Source of the DNA: PBB1 sp965229345
GTDB lineage: Bacteria > Pseudomonadota > Gammaproteobacteria > Burkholderiales > Burkholderiaceae_C
Length of the DNA: 64,000 bases
Assembly: GCA_965229345.1 (NCBI GenBank)
Contig: OZ245872.1
Span: forward strand, 2,480,001 to 2,544,000
Direction: 5' to 3'
Positions 1 through 8,162 of the stretch are shown one piece after another; the stretch's first letter is position 1; each line of letters begins with the position of its first letter. Below the pieces are notes generated by a model. The model made no database searches and was not told the DNA's origin. It was given only the letters and a program-made list of their open reading frames with translations. Made by a program: the position numbers and the translations under genes.

Positions 1-868
1 CGGCCTGCCCGCGAAACGCCACCTCGGTGCCTGCTGCATTGCCGATCTTGAGCCTGAAGGGTGTCGCGCCGTCGAGAGCCAGGGCCTCGCCGCTGGCGAG
101 CATGCGCGACACCAGCACCTTCGATTGGCCGTCAACCACTTCGACCCAGGTTTCTGCGCTGGCCTTCAGTTGCAACGGCCCGACGCCTGCCGACGCAGCG
201 GCAGGGACCGACACGGGCAAACCACCCGCAGCCGACGCTGTCAGTTCGGCGACCACCGCACTGGCCGCCGCTTGAATAATCGCCGCAGATGCTGCTTCTG
301 CGGACGCGACGCCGGCCTCGATCGGCGAGACGGCAACCGGAGGTGCGTCAACCACCACGGCTGCTGGCGCCGCAGCCGCCGGAGCCGGAGCCGCTGACTG
401 CGGGCCGGAGATCGCGCTTTGAATCGAGGCGGCCCATTCGGCTGGCATCAGCAGGACCAGCAACGCAGCCGCAGCGATCAATGAGGTGACCCAGACGGCC
501 GGTGACACGAATGCAGAACGGCGATCCGGCTCGTGGCGCCCAGGACGATCGCGAAACGGTGCGTTGATGCCGCCGTCCACCGCATCCAGGCGATAGCCCG
601 TGGCCTGTGGCAAAGCTGCGAGCACCGGCGCCGGATCGATCTTCAGGCTGCGGCAGATGGTCTGTGCGAGTGCGCGGGCGAAGGTCGCATCGGGCAACTC
701 GGAGAGCCGATCGGCCTCCAGCAGTTCCAGCTTGCGCTGCGAGACCTTGATCGATGCTGCCAGCGCCGCGATGTGCAAGCCCTGCGCCTGGCGCGCTGCG
801 CGCAGCAAGGCGCCGGCGCTTGGCGTCGCGGTTGTCCGATTCACGCCGTCGGTACCAGGCTCACTCAT
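1..868 (-). CDS. rodZ: RodZ-like helix-turn-helix/DUF4115 protein (partial, C-terminus beyond window)
   Basis: The frame is open from the ATG at 868 to the window edge, so the C-terminal end is missing. The N-terminal ~80 residues form a HTH_25-type domain (GALLRAARQAQGLHIAALA, then SQRKLELLEADRLSELP). A basic stretch and one transmembrane helix (VWVTSLIAAAALLVLLM) follow, then an Ala/Pro-rich periplasmic linker and the start of a DUF4115-type beta domain (LKASAETWVEVVDGQSKVL). This order is that of RodZ, which links MreB to the cell-wall elongation machinery. Its start overlaps the end of pilF by 8 bases, so it is probably translated with pilF. In related genomes ispG often follows, which would lie to the left of the window. 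Confidence 0.85.
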   Translation of the reverse strand, partial: MSEPGTDGVNRTTATPSAGALLRAARQAQGLHIAALAASIKVSQRKLELLEADRLSELPDATFARALAQTICRSLKIDPAPVLAALPQATGYRLDAVDGGINAPFRDRPGRHEPDRRSAFVSPAVWVTSLIAAAALLVLLMPAEWAASIQSAISGPQSAAPAPAAAAPAAVVVDAPPVAVSPIEAGVASAEAASAAIIQAAASAVVAELTASAAGGLPVSVPAAASAGVGPLQLKASAETWVEVVDGQSKVLVSRMLASGEALALDGATPFRLKIGNAAGTEVAFRGQA

Positions 869-1748
869 TGAATCGCCCCTCGGCCAAGGCGGTGGCCTCG
901 GGTGACTGCGGAAAGCGGTTGCGCAACTGCTCGCTGAATTCCGCCGCACCCTGGGCATTGCCGATCTTGTGTTCGACGCGTGCAGCCAGCCACAGGGTTT
1001 GAGCACTCACCAGGCTGGGCACTGAATTGACACGGCGGATGTAGAAGCGGGCGCGCTCCAGATCCCCTTTGCGAAAAAGAACTTCGCTGAGGTTGACAGC
1101 CACCGCCGGATTGCCAGGCTCCAGTGCGTAGGCACGCACCAGCGTGCGCTCGGCGTCATCGGTCTTGCCGCTGCGCGCCTGGCACACGCCCTGGGTCAGC
1201 AGCGTACGGGCGCTGTCCTGGTACTGCGGCACCGCCAGAGCACGGACGAACAAGGCATCGGCTTCTGGATAGCGCTCGCGCTGGCAGAGGTACCAGCCGA
1301 AGTTCTGCATCACGTCCGCGTCCTTCGGGTCGAGCTGCATCGCCCGGCGGAAACTCTCTTCGGCCAGTTGATGGTCGCCCAGGTTGCCGTAGATCAGGCC
1401 CCGCAAGTTGAAAGCCGCAGCCACATTGGGATTGACGGCGATCGACTTCTTGACTTCGTCGAGTGCTGTGGTCATCTGTCCGCGACTGAAATACGCACCG
1501 GCCAGTTCCAGCCGGACGCTGGCGCGGCGCGAAGCATCGGTTTCATCCGACGCTGTGGGGCGATCGCGGGTCTCGGTCGACGCCGGGCTGCGACTCACCG
1601 TGTTGGCGGGCGTCCCCGGGTACCGACCATCGGGCCGACTGACGCAACCCGCGAGCAACAAAGCCGCAAAAAACACAGCCGCTACGGCGCATGCCTGCTG
1701 CCTCGTGGCGCTGACGACGGCGCGGGTGACCGCGGTGCAATGGGTCAT
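861..1748 (-). CDS. pilF: Type IV pilus biogenesis/stability protein PilF (PilW), TPR lipoprotein
   Basis: The 295-residue protein begins with a hydrophobic signal and the lipobox LLAGC (Cys35), so it is expected to be an outer-membrane lipoprotein. Tandem TPR repeats follow from about residue 75 to 270 (for example AAAFNLRGLIYGNLGDHQLA). In the family, PilF/PilW pilots the PilQ secretin to the outer membrane and stabilises type IV pili. Its ATG overlaps the rlmN stop (ATGA at 1745-1748) and its own end overlaps rodZ, giving an rlmN-pilF-rodZ translational chain. No other pilus genes are in the window, but this placement next to rlmN and ndk is a common proteobacterial arrangement. Confidence 0.88.
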   Translation of the reverse strand: MTHCTAVTRAVVSATRQQACAVAAVFFAALLLAGCVSRPDGRYPGTPANTVSRSPASTETRDRPTASDETDASRRASVRLELAGAYFSRGQMTTALDEVKKSIAVNPNVAAAFNLRGLIYGNLGDHQLAEESFRRAMQLDPKDADVMQNFGWYLCQRERYPEADALFVRALAVPQYQDSARTLLTQGVCQARSGKTDDAERTLVRAYALEPGNPAVAVNLSEVLFRKGDLERARFYIRRVNSVPSLVSAQTLWLAARVEHKIGNAQGAAEFSEQLRNRFPQSPEATALAEGRFNE

Positions 1749-2932
1749 CGTGCGGGCCTCTCGAGCACCTGCTGCGCGGGCGCGCGAACGAGCGGCACAT
1801 CGGCGGAAATGATCGGAATGGTGGCACGGCCCGAGCGACGCTCGGCAACACGGGTGCGGTCTTGCACCTCGCCGGCCAATTGCCCGCAGGCGGCATCGAT
1901 GTCACTGCCACGTGTCTTGCGGATGGTGGTCACGATGCCCGCATCCTGCAGCAGCGCGGCAAATGCCTTGACGCGCTCACGCGGGCTGCAGACCAGCCCG
2001 GAAGCCGGGAACGGATTGAACGGAATGAGGTTGAACTTGCATGGCAGCGGCTCGGGGCGAACACCGCGGCCTTGCACCAGATCGATCAGCTGAGCCGCAT
2101 GCGCCGGGCTGTCATTGACACCATCCAGCATGCAGTACTCGAAGGTGATGAAGTCGCGGGGCGCAGCGACCAGGTAACGCTCACAGGCGGCCAGCAGTTC
2201 TGCGAGCGGGTACTTGCGGTTCAGTGGCACCAGATCGTCACGCAAGGCATCGTGGGGTGCATGCAGCGACACCGCGAGGGCCACCGGGCAGTCGCTGCGC
2301 AGGCGGTCGATCATCGGCACCACCCCGGAGGTCGACACCGTGACGCGTCGCCTCGACAAGCCGTAAGCGTGGTCGTCGAGCATGACCCGCAGGGCCGGCA
2401 GCAACGCCGCATAGTTCTGCAGCGGCTCGCCCATGCCCATCATCACCACATTGGTGATCGCGCGGGTGCCCTCGGGCAGCTGCAAACGGCACCGGAGATG
2501 GTGTTCGGCAAACCACAGCTGCGCCACGATCTCGGCCGTGCTGAGGTTGCGGCTGAAGCCCTGATGACCGGTGGAGCAGAAGCGACAGCCCACGGCACAA
2601 CCGGCCTGTGATGACACACACAAGGTGCCGCGGTCGTCCTCGGGAATGAAGACGGTCTCGATCGCGTCACCACCGCCCACATCGAAAAGCCATTTGATGG
2701 TGCCGTCCGCGGAGGCCTGCTCGCTGAGCAGAGCAGGCACTCGAACCTCGCACGCTGTGCTCAGCCGATCGCGGAAGGACTTGGCCAGATCGGACATCTG
2801 CGCACAGTCGGACACGCCGCGCTGGTGCACCCAGCGAAACAGCTGCGTTGCACGGAAGCGCTTTTCACCCAGGCTCTCACAGAAGGCCGTGAGTCCAGCC
2901 AGATCGAAGTCGAGCAGGTTGACGGCGGCCAT
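1745..2932 (-). CDS. rlmN: Dual-specificity RNA methyltransferase RlmN
   Basis: A radical-SAM enzyme that methylates C2 of A2503 in 23S rRNA (and A37 of some tRNAs). The Fe-S binding CX3CX2C motif is visible at Cys112, Cys116 and Cys119 (GCAVGCRFCSTG). The family's GMGEPLQNY and VSLHAPHDALRDDLVP motifs follow, and catalytic-type cysteines are present near the C-terminus (DIDAACGQLAGE). I chose the ATG at 2932 (MAAVNLLDFDLAGL, 395 residues) because the 18-residue extension to 2986 is Pro-rich and not family-like. It lies downstream of ndk and overlaps pilF by four bases. Confidence 0.93.
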   Translation of the reverse strand: MAAVNLLDFDLAGLTAFCESLGEKRFRATQLFRWVHQRGVSDCAQMSDLAKSFRDRLSTACEVRVPALLSEQASADGTIKWLFDVGGGDAIETVFIPEDDRGTLCVSSQAGCAVGCRFCSTGHQGFSRNLSTAEIVAQLWFAEHHLRCRLQLPEGTRAITNVVMMGMGEPLQNYAALLPALRVMLDDHAYGLSRRRVTVSTSGVVPMIDRLRSDCPVALAVSLHAPHDALRDDLVPLNRKYPLAELLAACERYLVAAPRDFITFEYCMLDGVNDSPAHAAQLIDLVQGRGVRPEPLPCKFNLIPFNPFPASGLVCSPRERVKAFAALLQDAGIVTTIRKTRGSDIDAACGQLAGEVQDRTRVAERRSGRATIPIISADVPLVRAPAQQVLERPAR

Positions 2933-2989
2933 GGAGGACCCGGGTGACCGAGGCGGTGGCGTCAGTGGCCGATGGTCAGCGACCACACC

Positions 2990-3415
2990 TCAGCGGCTGT
3001 AGACCTGCGCGCCGGGGAAGAAGAAGGCGATTTCGGCGGCGGCGGTTTCTGCGGCGTCCGAGCCGTGCACTGCATTCGCATCGATGCTGTCGGCGAAGTC
3101 GGCGCGAATCGTGCCCTTCTCTGCCTTCTTCGGATCGGTTGCGCCCATCAGGTCGCGGTTCTTCAAGATGGCACCTTCACCCTCGAGCGCCTGGATCATC
3201 ACCGGACCGGAGATCATGAAATCAACCAGGTCCTTGAAGAATGGGCGCGACTTGTGCACCGCGTAGAACGCCTCGGCCTCGCCGCGCGACAAGTGCGCCA
3301 TGCGAGCTGCGATCACCTTCAGGCCAGCGTTCTCAAAGCGGGTGTAGATCTGTCCGATGACGTTCTTGGCAACCGCGTCGGGCTTGATGATGGAGAGCGT
3401 GCGTTCAATGGCCAT
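2990..3415 (-). CDS. ndk: Nucleoside diphosphate kinase
   Basis: The 141-residue protein matches the usual bacterial Ndk length. It begins with the characteristic MAIERTLSIIKPDAVAKN and contains the phospho-acceptor histidine His117 in NAVHGSD. It transfers the gamma phosphate between nucleoside triphosphates and diphosphates through that phosphohistidine, balancing NTP and dNTP pools in the cytoplasm. It is first in the ndk-rlmN-pilF-rodZ run, 57 bases upstream of rlmN. Upstream lie 67 bases before the convergently reading end of rluB's own transcription unit. Confidence 0.95.
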   Translation of the reverse strand: MAIERTLSIIKPDAVAKNVIGQIYTRFENAGLKVIAARMAHLSRGEAEAFYAVHKSRPFFKDLVDFMISGPVMIQALEGEGAILKNRDLMGATDPKKAEKGTIRADFADSIDANAVHGSDAAETAAAEIAFFFPGAQVYSR

Positions 3416-3482
3416 GACATTCGTTCCTGAGGGAATTTAAAGCGAGACAAAACCGCGGATTCTACTGTGGGCAGGTGTCGGA

Positions 3483-3610
3483 TCAGCGTCCGCGACGGCC
3501 ACCGCCGCCGGCATTTCCACCGCCCCGGTTACCGCCACTGCGCCCGCCGCCACCGCCGCTGCCACCGTACCCGCCACCACCTCCGCCACCGCCACCGCCA
3601 CCACGCGCAT
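3483..3610 (-). repeat. GGC/GGT codon repeat tract coding the poly-Gly tail of RluB
   Basis: On the plus strand the stretch is a run of ccgccacc-type units, including several consecutive cacc-gc triplet repeats at about 3571-3602. It codes for runs of up to about 11 glycines interrupted by Tyr, Ser and Arg. The repeat unit is a multiple of three, so slippage would change tail length without shifting frame. The composition resembles RGG/Gly-rich RNA-binding tails. Confidence 0.75.
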
Positions 3611-5360
3611 TCTTGCGGTGGAACGCATCGCCGCCGATGTAGCCCACCGAGGTCTGCATCGGATCGGGCTGGCGAGGACCGTCACCCTTGCGCGGCGCCT
3701 GAGGTGCGCTGCCACCGGCACCGAAACCGCCCCCGCCACTGCGGAAATTGCGTCCCCCAGCTGGCGATCGGGGGTTCTGCACAAAACGCTTGTCGAAGGT
3801 CTGCTCGAGCGGGTTGGGGATGCGCGATGGATCGAAATCGTCGTCGAGATCATCGTCACGCGACGGGCGTTCGTCGTTCGAGCGTTCCGCGCGCACTGGG
3901 GCCTCGGACATCGGTGGCCGGGGACCACGTCCTTCGACCATGGGTCGATCGCGGTTCGGCGCCTCCGGGCGCGGGGGCCGGCCATCGCGGCGATCGCCCT
4001 TGATCGGCTTGTCGCGACCGCGTGGTGGCCGCACCTGCTGCGCATCGCGCCCGTTGGGGCGTGGCTCACGCGGGCCGCCTTCGGCCTCGCCACCTGCGAG
4101 CCGGCGTATCGCCCGGATGTCGGAGTCTTCCAGATCGACCCAGACGCCGCGCTTGAGTCCGCGTGGCAGCACGATGCAGCCGTAGCGGATGCGGATCAAC
4201 CGGTTCACGGTCAGATCGACTGCATCGAACAGCTTGCGGACTTCGCGATTTCGTCCTTCGGTGATGACCACGCGATACCAGTGGTTCAGCCCCTCGCCAC
4301 CGCCGTTCTCGATCGATCGGAAGCTGGCCATCTGGCCGTCGATGGTGACGCCCTCCAGCAGCATCGCTTTCGATTCGGCATCCAGCGTGCCAAGCACCCT
4401 CACCGCGTACTCGCGCTCCACGCCAAAGCGCGGATGCATCAACCGGTTTGCCAGATCACCCGAGTTGGTGAACAGCAGCAGGCCTTCGGTGTTGATGTCC
4501 AGGCGACCGACCGCCTGCCACTTACCCTGCGGGAGGCGTGGCAACCGGCGAAATACTGTCGGACGGTGTTCGGGGTCGTCGTTGGTCACGACTTCGCCGG
4601 TGGGCTTGTGGTACGCAATGATGCGCGGCGGCGGCGGGATGATGCGCACCCGCACCGGCTTGCCGTTGACCTTGACCTGGTCACCAAACGAGATGCGCTG
4701 GCCGGTGTGGGCGGGTTGTCCGTTGACTTCGACCAGACCATCCAAAATGGCCTGCTCCATGTCGCGACGCGAGCCGATGCCCGACTGCGCCAGGACCTTG
4801 TGCAATTTCGGTGCTTCGGGTTCCGGACGCAGAACGCGCTTGGGCGGCGCAGCAGGTTCCTCCGCAGGCGGTTCGACGTCGAACTCTCCGGACAGCACCT
4901 GCGCGAAGACTTCACCCACATCAGCGGGCTCCACGGCCGGTCCGCTGGCCTCGAACTCTCCAGGCTCATTGGCGTCCGCTTCGGTACCTTCGTCAGTTGA
5001 CAGGTGTTCAGCCGCCAAGGGCTGCCCGTCGTCAGAGCGCGGACCGCGGCGTCGCTGACGACGCCCCTTGCGCAGCGGATCGTTGCCACTCAGCTCCTCG
5101 GGCGCGGAGGCGTCCCCGGCAGCTTCGAGCTCAGGCACAGCCTCGGGAGCGCTTGCCCCGGCAGACGCTTCGATGTGTTCGTTGACCGGCACGCCCGCTT
5201 CTGCGGGTGCCGCAGTCGCCTGCTCCGGGTCGACCTCGGTGGCGACCTTCAAGGCACGCTTGCGGCGCACCGGCTTGTCGGTGGCCGGTGGGGTCTGCTC
5301 GAGAAGCTCGGCGGCGGGATCGGGATTACCGTCGGCGTCGTGGTCAGGATTGGGATTCAT
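3483..5360 (-). CDS. rluB: 23S rRNA pseudouridine(2605) synthase RluB, with long disordered N- and C-terminal extensions
   Basis: The core, about residues 185-420, carries an S4 RNA-binding domain (KLHKVLAQSGIGSRRDMEQA) and the RsuA/RluB catalytic motif with the nucleophilic Asp near residue 288 (AVGRLDINTEGLLLF). At about 625 residues it is roughly twice the usual length. The first ~180 residues are acidic/Ala-rich and low complexity. The last ~200 are Arg/Pro/Asp-rich and end in a poly-Gly/RGG-like tail coded by 3483-3610. I prefer the ATG at 5360 (preceded by GGA at proper spacing); the ATG at 5384 is the alternative. Either start overlaps the 3' end of scpB, so the two are probably co-transcribed. 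Confidence 0.9.
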   Translation of the reverse strand: MNPNPDHDADGNPDPAAELLEQTPPATDKPVRRKRALKVATEVDPEQATAAPAEAGVPVNEHIEASAGASAPEAVPELEAAGDASAPEELSGNDPLRKGRRQRRRGPRSDDGQPLAAEHLSTDEGTEADANEPGEFEASGPAVEPADVGEVFAQVLSGEFDVEPPAEEPAAPPKRVLRPEPEAPKLHKVLAQSGIGSRRDMEQAILDGLVEVNGQPAHTGQRISFGDQVKVNGKPVRVRIIPPPPRIIAYHKPTGEVVTNDDPEHRPTVFRRLPRLPQGKWQAVGRLDINTEGLLLFTNSGDLANRLMHPRFGVEREYAVRVLGTLDAESKAMLLEGVTIDGQMASFRSIENGGGEGLNHWYRVVITEGRNREVRKLFDAVDLTVNRLIRIRYGCIVLPRGLKRGVWVDLEDSDIRAIRRLAGGEAEGGPREPRPNGRDAQQVRPPRGRDKPIKGDRRDGRPPRPEAPNRDRPMVEGRGPRPPMSEAPVRAERSNDERPSRDDDLDDDFDPSRIPNPLEQTFDKRFVQNPRSPAGGRNFRSGGGGFGAGGSAPQAPRKGDGPRQPDPMQTSVGYIGGDAFHRKNARGGGGGGGGGGGYGGSGGGGGRSGGNRGGGNAGGGGRRGR

Positions 5361-5988
5361 TCGGACGTTCCATGGGTGCGGCATCCGCCGCTGGGTCAGG
5401 TGAAAGTTCCAAGGCCAAGGTGGAATCGTCCACCGCAGCTACAGCCAATAAATCGTCGAACGACGCTTGCGGCGATGTGCCGCTCGGCATCAAGGGCAAC
5501 TGCTGCAGACTGGACAGGCCGAGGTCGTCGAGGAACTGGCGCGTGGTGGCCAGCAGCGCAGGTCGACCGGGTGTCTCGCGGTACCCGATCGCCTCGATCC
5601 AGCCACGGTCTTCGAGCTGCTTGATGATCTGTGCCGCGACGGTCACGCCGCGTATGTCTTCGATGTCGCCACGGGTGACCGGCTGGCGGTAAGCAATGAT
5701 GGCCAGCGTTTCCATCACCGCGCGGGAATACTTGGGCGGTTTTTCCGGGTTCAGGCGATCGAGAAACTCACGCATCTCCGGGCGACTCTGGAAACGCCAG
5801 CCGGTCGACACCGCCACCAGTTCGACCCCTTCTCCCTCCCACTCCCGCACCAGCTCATCGAGCAACCCGCGGATGGTGTCAGCGTCGATCTCGTCTGCGA
5901 ACAAGGTCCGCATGTCACGGATCGTCAGCGGCTCACGGGCGCAGATCAGTGCGGTTTGAAGGACGCGCTTCGCATCCTGTGTGTTCAT
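5344..5988 (-). CDS. scpB: Segregation and condensation protein B (SMC-ScpAB kleisin-associated subunit)
   Basis: The 214-residue protein has the tandem winged-helix architecture of ScpB. Motifs include VLQTALICAREPLTIRDMRT at the N-terminus and the family signature YSRAVMETLAIIAYRQPVTR with GDIEDIRGV in the middle. ScpB binds the kleisin ScpA and with SMC compacts and segregates the chromosome. The partner scpA is not adjacent and must lie elsewhere. Its 3' end overlaps the rluB start region, a pairing seen in many proteobacteria. Confidence 0.93.
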   Translation of the reverse strand: MNTQDAKRVLQTALICAREPLTIRDMRTLFADEIDADTIRGLLDELVREWEGEGVELVAVSTGWRFQSRPEMREFLDRLNPEKPPKYSRAVMETLAIIAYRQPVTRGDIEDIRGVTVAAQIIKQLEDRGWIEAIGYRETPGRPALLATTRQFLDDLGLSSLQQLPLMPSGTSPQASFDDLLAVAAVDDSTLALELSPDPAADAAPMERPNESQS

Positions 5989-6234
5989 GACTATCGTGAT
6001 GGTCCTCGTCCGGCCCTGGCCGGCGGATGTTCAGGCATTGCAATCGTCAGCCGGTTCGGAGCGCGGACCCTGCACAGGGTGACGCCATGACACGGCGGTG
6101 GTGCGGCGATGTGCTGCGCCGAGAGAATTTCTCGCGTTGGCGGCAGTGACATCAGCGGCAGTCTGGTCGTTGGCCAACAAGGCCAAGGTCTCAAATGCGA
6201 CGGATCGAGTGGAGTGTACCGGAGGAACCTCGCC
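5989..6234. other. Intergenic region between rluD and scpB (246 bases), no gene recognised
   Basis: I see no convincing ORF here. A perfect inverted repeat, TTGGCC with GGCCAA across a 5-base loop, lies at about 6172-6188. In many proteobacteria a laccase-domain gene (pgeF/yfiH) follows rluD, but none of its sequence is evident. The region presumably contains the promoter for scpB-rluB. Confidence 0.4.
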
Positions 6235-7272
6235 TCAGCGCGCGTCCCACAGAAGTTGCCACACCGCCGCGAAATCTGCCGGCGGCGGGGCCTCGAAGGC
6301 CATGGGGCGGCCACTGACGGGATGATCGAAACCCAGCCGGGTGGCGTGCAGCGCCTGACGGGCGAGGCCACAGGCCACGCGCCCGCCGTAGGTCTGGTCG
6401 GCGAGCAGAGGATGTCCCACGGACGCCAGGTGCACCCGGATCTGATGGGTGCGCCCGGTATGCAGCGTGCAACGCACTGCGCTCAAGGCACCTTCAGCGA
6501 TGTCATCGCGCACCGCAAGACGCTCCACATCGGTGCGAGCCTCGCGACCTCCGGCAGGCAGCACGGCCATGCGCACACGCGAACGGGGATCGCGGCCTAT
6601 CGGCGCAGCGATGCGCAAGGTCGGATGCTCGAAGCGCCCGTGACACACGGCCAGATAAATGCGACGAACGTCCCGTGCCGCGATCTGGCGCGTCAACGCA
6701 GTCACGGCCACCAGCGTCTTGCCCACGACCATCAGCCCGGAGGTGTCTTTGTCCAGTCGGTGCACGATGCCGGCCCGCGGCAAACTGGCGGCGGCGGTGT
6801 GGTGTGCCAGCAAGCCATTGAGCAATGTCCCAGACCAGTTGCCAGGGGCTGGGTGCACGACCAGACCCGCGGGCTTGTCGATGACGATCACATCAGCGTC
6901 CTCGAACACCACCGACAACGCCATCTCCTCGGGCCTGAATGCACGGCATTCCTGCGTCGGAATCAGATCAACGGCGATGCGCTGGCCCGCCTGCACCTTG
7001 CGAGACGGCGATGGCTGGCAGACACCGTCAACCCACACATGGCCGGCCTCGATCAGTGACTGCAGGTGATTTCGAGAGAACTCGCCCGCCATCGCCACCA
7101 CCGCCTTGTCCAGGCGCGAACCATGCAATGCCGCTGCCACCGTGGATTCGCGCCGCTCGATGGCGTCTTCCGTGGGTGGGTCGGCGAGATCTTCGCTCGC
7201 CGTCGCCAGCGGTGATTCCGACGGGCTTGCCGAGCCGTCGCTCTCAGGCCCGACCGTATACTTCCGCTTCAT
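6235..7272 (-). CDS. rluD: 23S rRNA pseudouridine(1911/1915/1917) synthase RluD
   Basis: The 345-residue protein has an N-terminal S4 domain (GSRLDKAVVAMAGEFSRNHL, about residues 51-100). The RluA/RluD catalytic motif HRLDKDTSGLMVV follows, with the nucleophile at Asp174, and the C-terminal RTHQIRVHLASVGHPLLAD is conserved. It modifies helix 69 of 23S rRNA. It is divergent from bamD with only 17 bases between the two start codons, the usual rluD/bamD arrangement, so the two promoters must overlap the coding ends. Confidence 0.94.
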   Translation of the reverse strand: MKRKYTVGPESDGSASPSESPLATASEDLADPPTEDAIERRESTVAAALHGSRLDKAVVAMAGEFSRNHLQSLIEAGHVWVDGVCQPSPSRKVQAGQRIAVDLIPTQECRAFRPEEMALSVVFEDADVIVIDKPAGLVVHPAPGNWSGTLLNGLLAHHTAAASLPRAGIVHRLDKDTSGLMVVGKTLVAVTALTRQIAARDVRRIYLAVCHGRFEHPTLRIAAPIGRDPRSRVRMAVLPAGGREARTDVERLAVRDDIAEGALSAVRCTLHTGRTHQIRVHLASVGHPLLADQTYGGRVACGLARQALHATRLGFDHPVSGRPMAFEAPPPADFAAVWQLLWDAR

Positions 7273-7289
7273 TTTTCAGGGGTGTCGGG

Positions 7290-8132
7290 ATGCTGCGTGG
7301 ACCGTCGATCATGAACTCTTTGCGCCACGATCTGCGCGGTGCCTTCGGGTTGATGACACTCACCGTGTCGATCTTGTTCACATCCGGCTGCTCCACTGCG
7401 CCATCGAAAGACCCGAGCGACAACCTACCGGCAGACAAATTGTATGAAGAGGCTCGTACGGAGCAGGCCAACGGCAACTTCGACCGCGCCGCCAAGATGT
7501 ACGAGCGGCTGGAAGGCAAGGGGGCAGGCACTGTACTCGGACAGCAGGCTCAGCTCGAGCGCGCTTATCTGCTCTACCAGTCTGGCGACAAGGCCGATGC
7601 GCTGTCCACCATCGATCGCTTCATCAAGGTCAATCCGCTGAGCCCGGCCATCGACTACGCGGTGTATCTGCGAGCCCTGATCAACTTCAACGACAACCTC
7701 GGTTTTCTGGGCAAGTTGTCGCAGCAGGACCTGACAGAGCGCGACCAGCAAGCCGCGCGCGACTCCTACGAGTCGTTCAAGCAACTGATCGAGCAATACC
7801 CGAACTCGAGATACGTCGCCGATGCCAAGGAACGCATGGGCTACATCGTCAACACACTGGCGCGCTACGAGGTACACGTTGCGCGCTACTACTACCGACG
7901 CGGCGCCTACGTGGCGGCTGCGAACCGCGCCCAGGCCGCGATCCAGGAGTTCCAGTACTCACCGGCGACCGAGGAAGCCCTGTCCATCCTTGCGCGCAGC
8001 TATGACAAGCTGGGCCTCGACAAGCTGCGCGACGACGCTGAACGTGTCCTGCGCACCAACTTCCCGAAGAGCGCCTTGTTGACCGGAGACGGCATCAACT
8101 ACGTCGAGAAGCCCTGGTGGCAATTGTGGTGA
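7290..8132 (+). CDS. bamD: Outer membrane protein assembly factor BamD
   Basis: A lipoprotein of the BAM complex that inserts beta-barrel proteins into the outer membrane. The N-terminus has a hydrophobic segment ending in TSGC (Cys34), followed by TPR repeats with the BamD landmarks YLLYQSGDKADALSTIDRF, NPLSPAIDYAVYLRAL and a C-terminal GDGINYVEKPWWQLW. I chose the ATG at 7290 because AGGGG lies at good spacing upstream. The ATG at 7311 gives a shorter but equally plausible signal peptide. It stands alone, divergent from rluD. Confidence 0.92.
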   Translation: MLRGPSIMNSLRHDLRGAFGLMTLTVSILFTSGCSTAPSKDPSDNLPADKLYEEARTEQANGNFDRAAKMYERLEGKGAGTVLGQQAQLERAYLLYQSGDKADALSTIDRFIKVNPLSPAIDYAVYLRALINFNDNLGFLGKLSQQDLTERDQQAARDSYESFKQLIEQYPNSRYVADAKERMGYIVNTLARYEVHVARYYYRRGAYVAAANRAQAAIQEFQYSPATEEALSILARSYDKLGLDKLRDDAERVLRTNFPKSALLTGDGINYVEKPWWQLW

Positions 8133-8162
8133 CGGGCACCTGATTCACTCGGGGCGTTGCGC

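Noticed and set aside
3483..3610. Repetitive GC-rich tract that could be taken for a CRISPR or satellite
   Set aside because: The units are short triplet repeats in frame with the RluB C-terminus, with no spacers.
5989..6234. Possible degraded pgeF (laccase-domain) gene after rluD
   Set aside because: No frame shows any of the family's Cys/His motifs, and the gap is only 246 bases.
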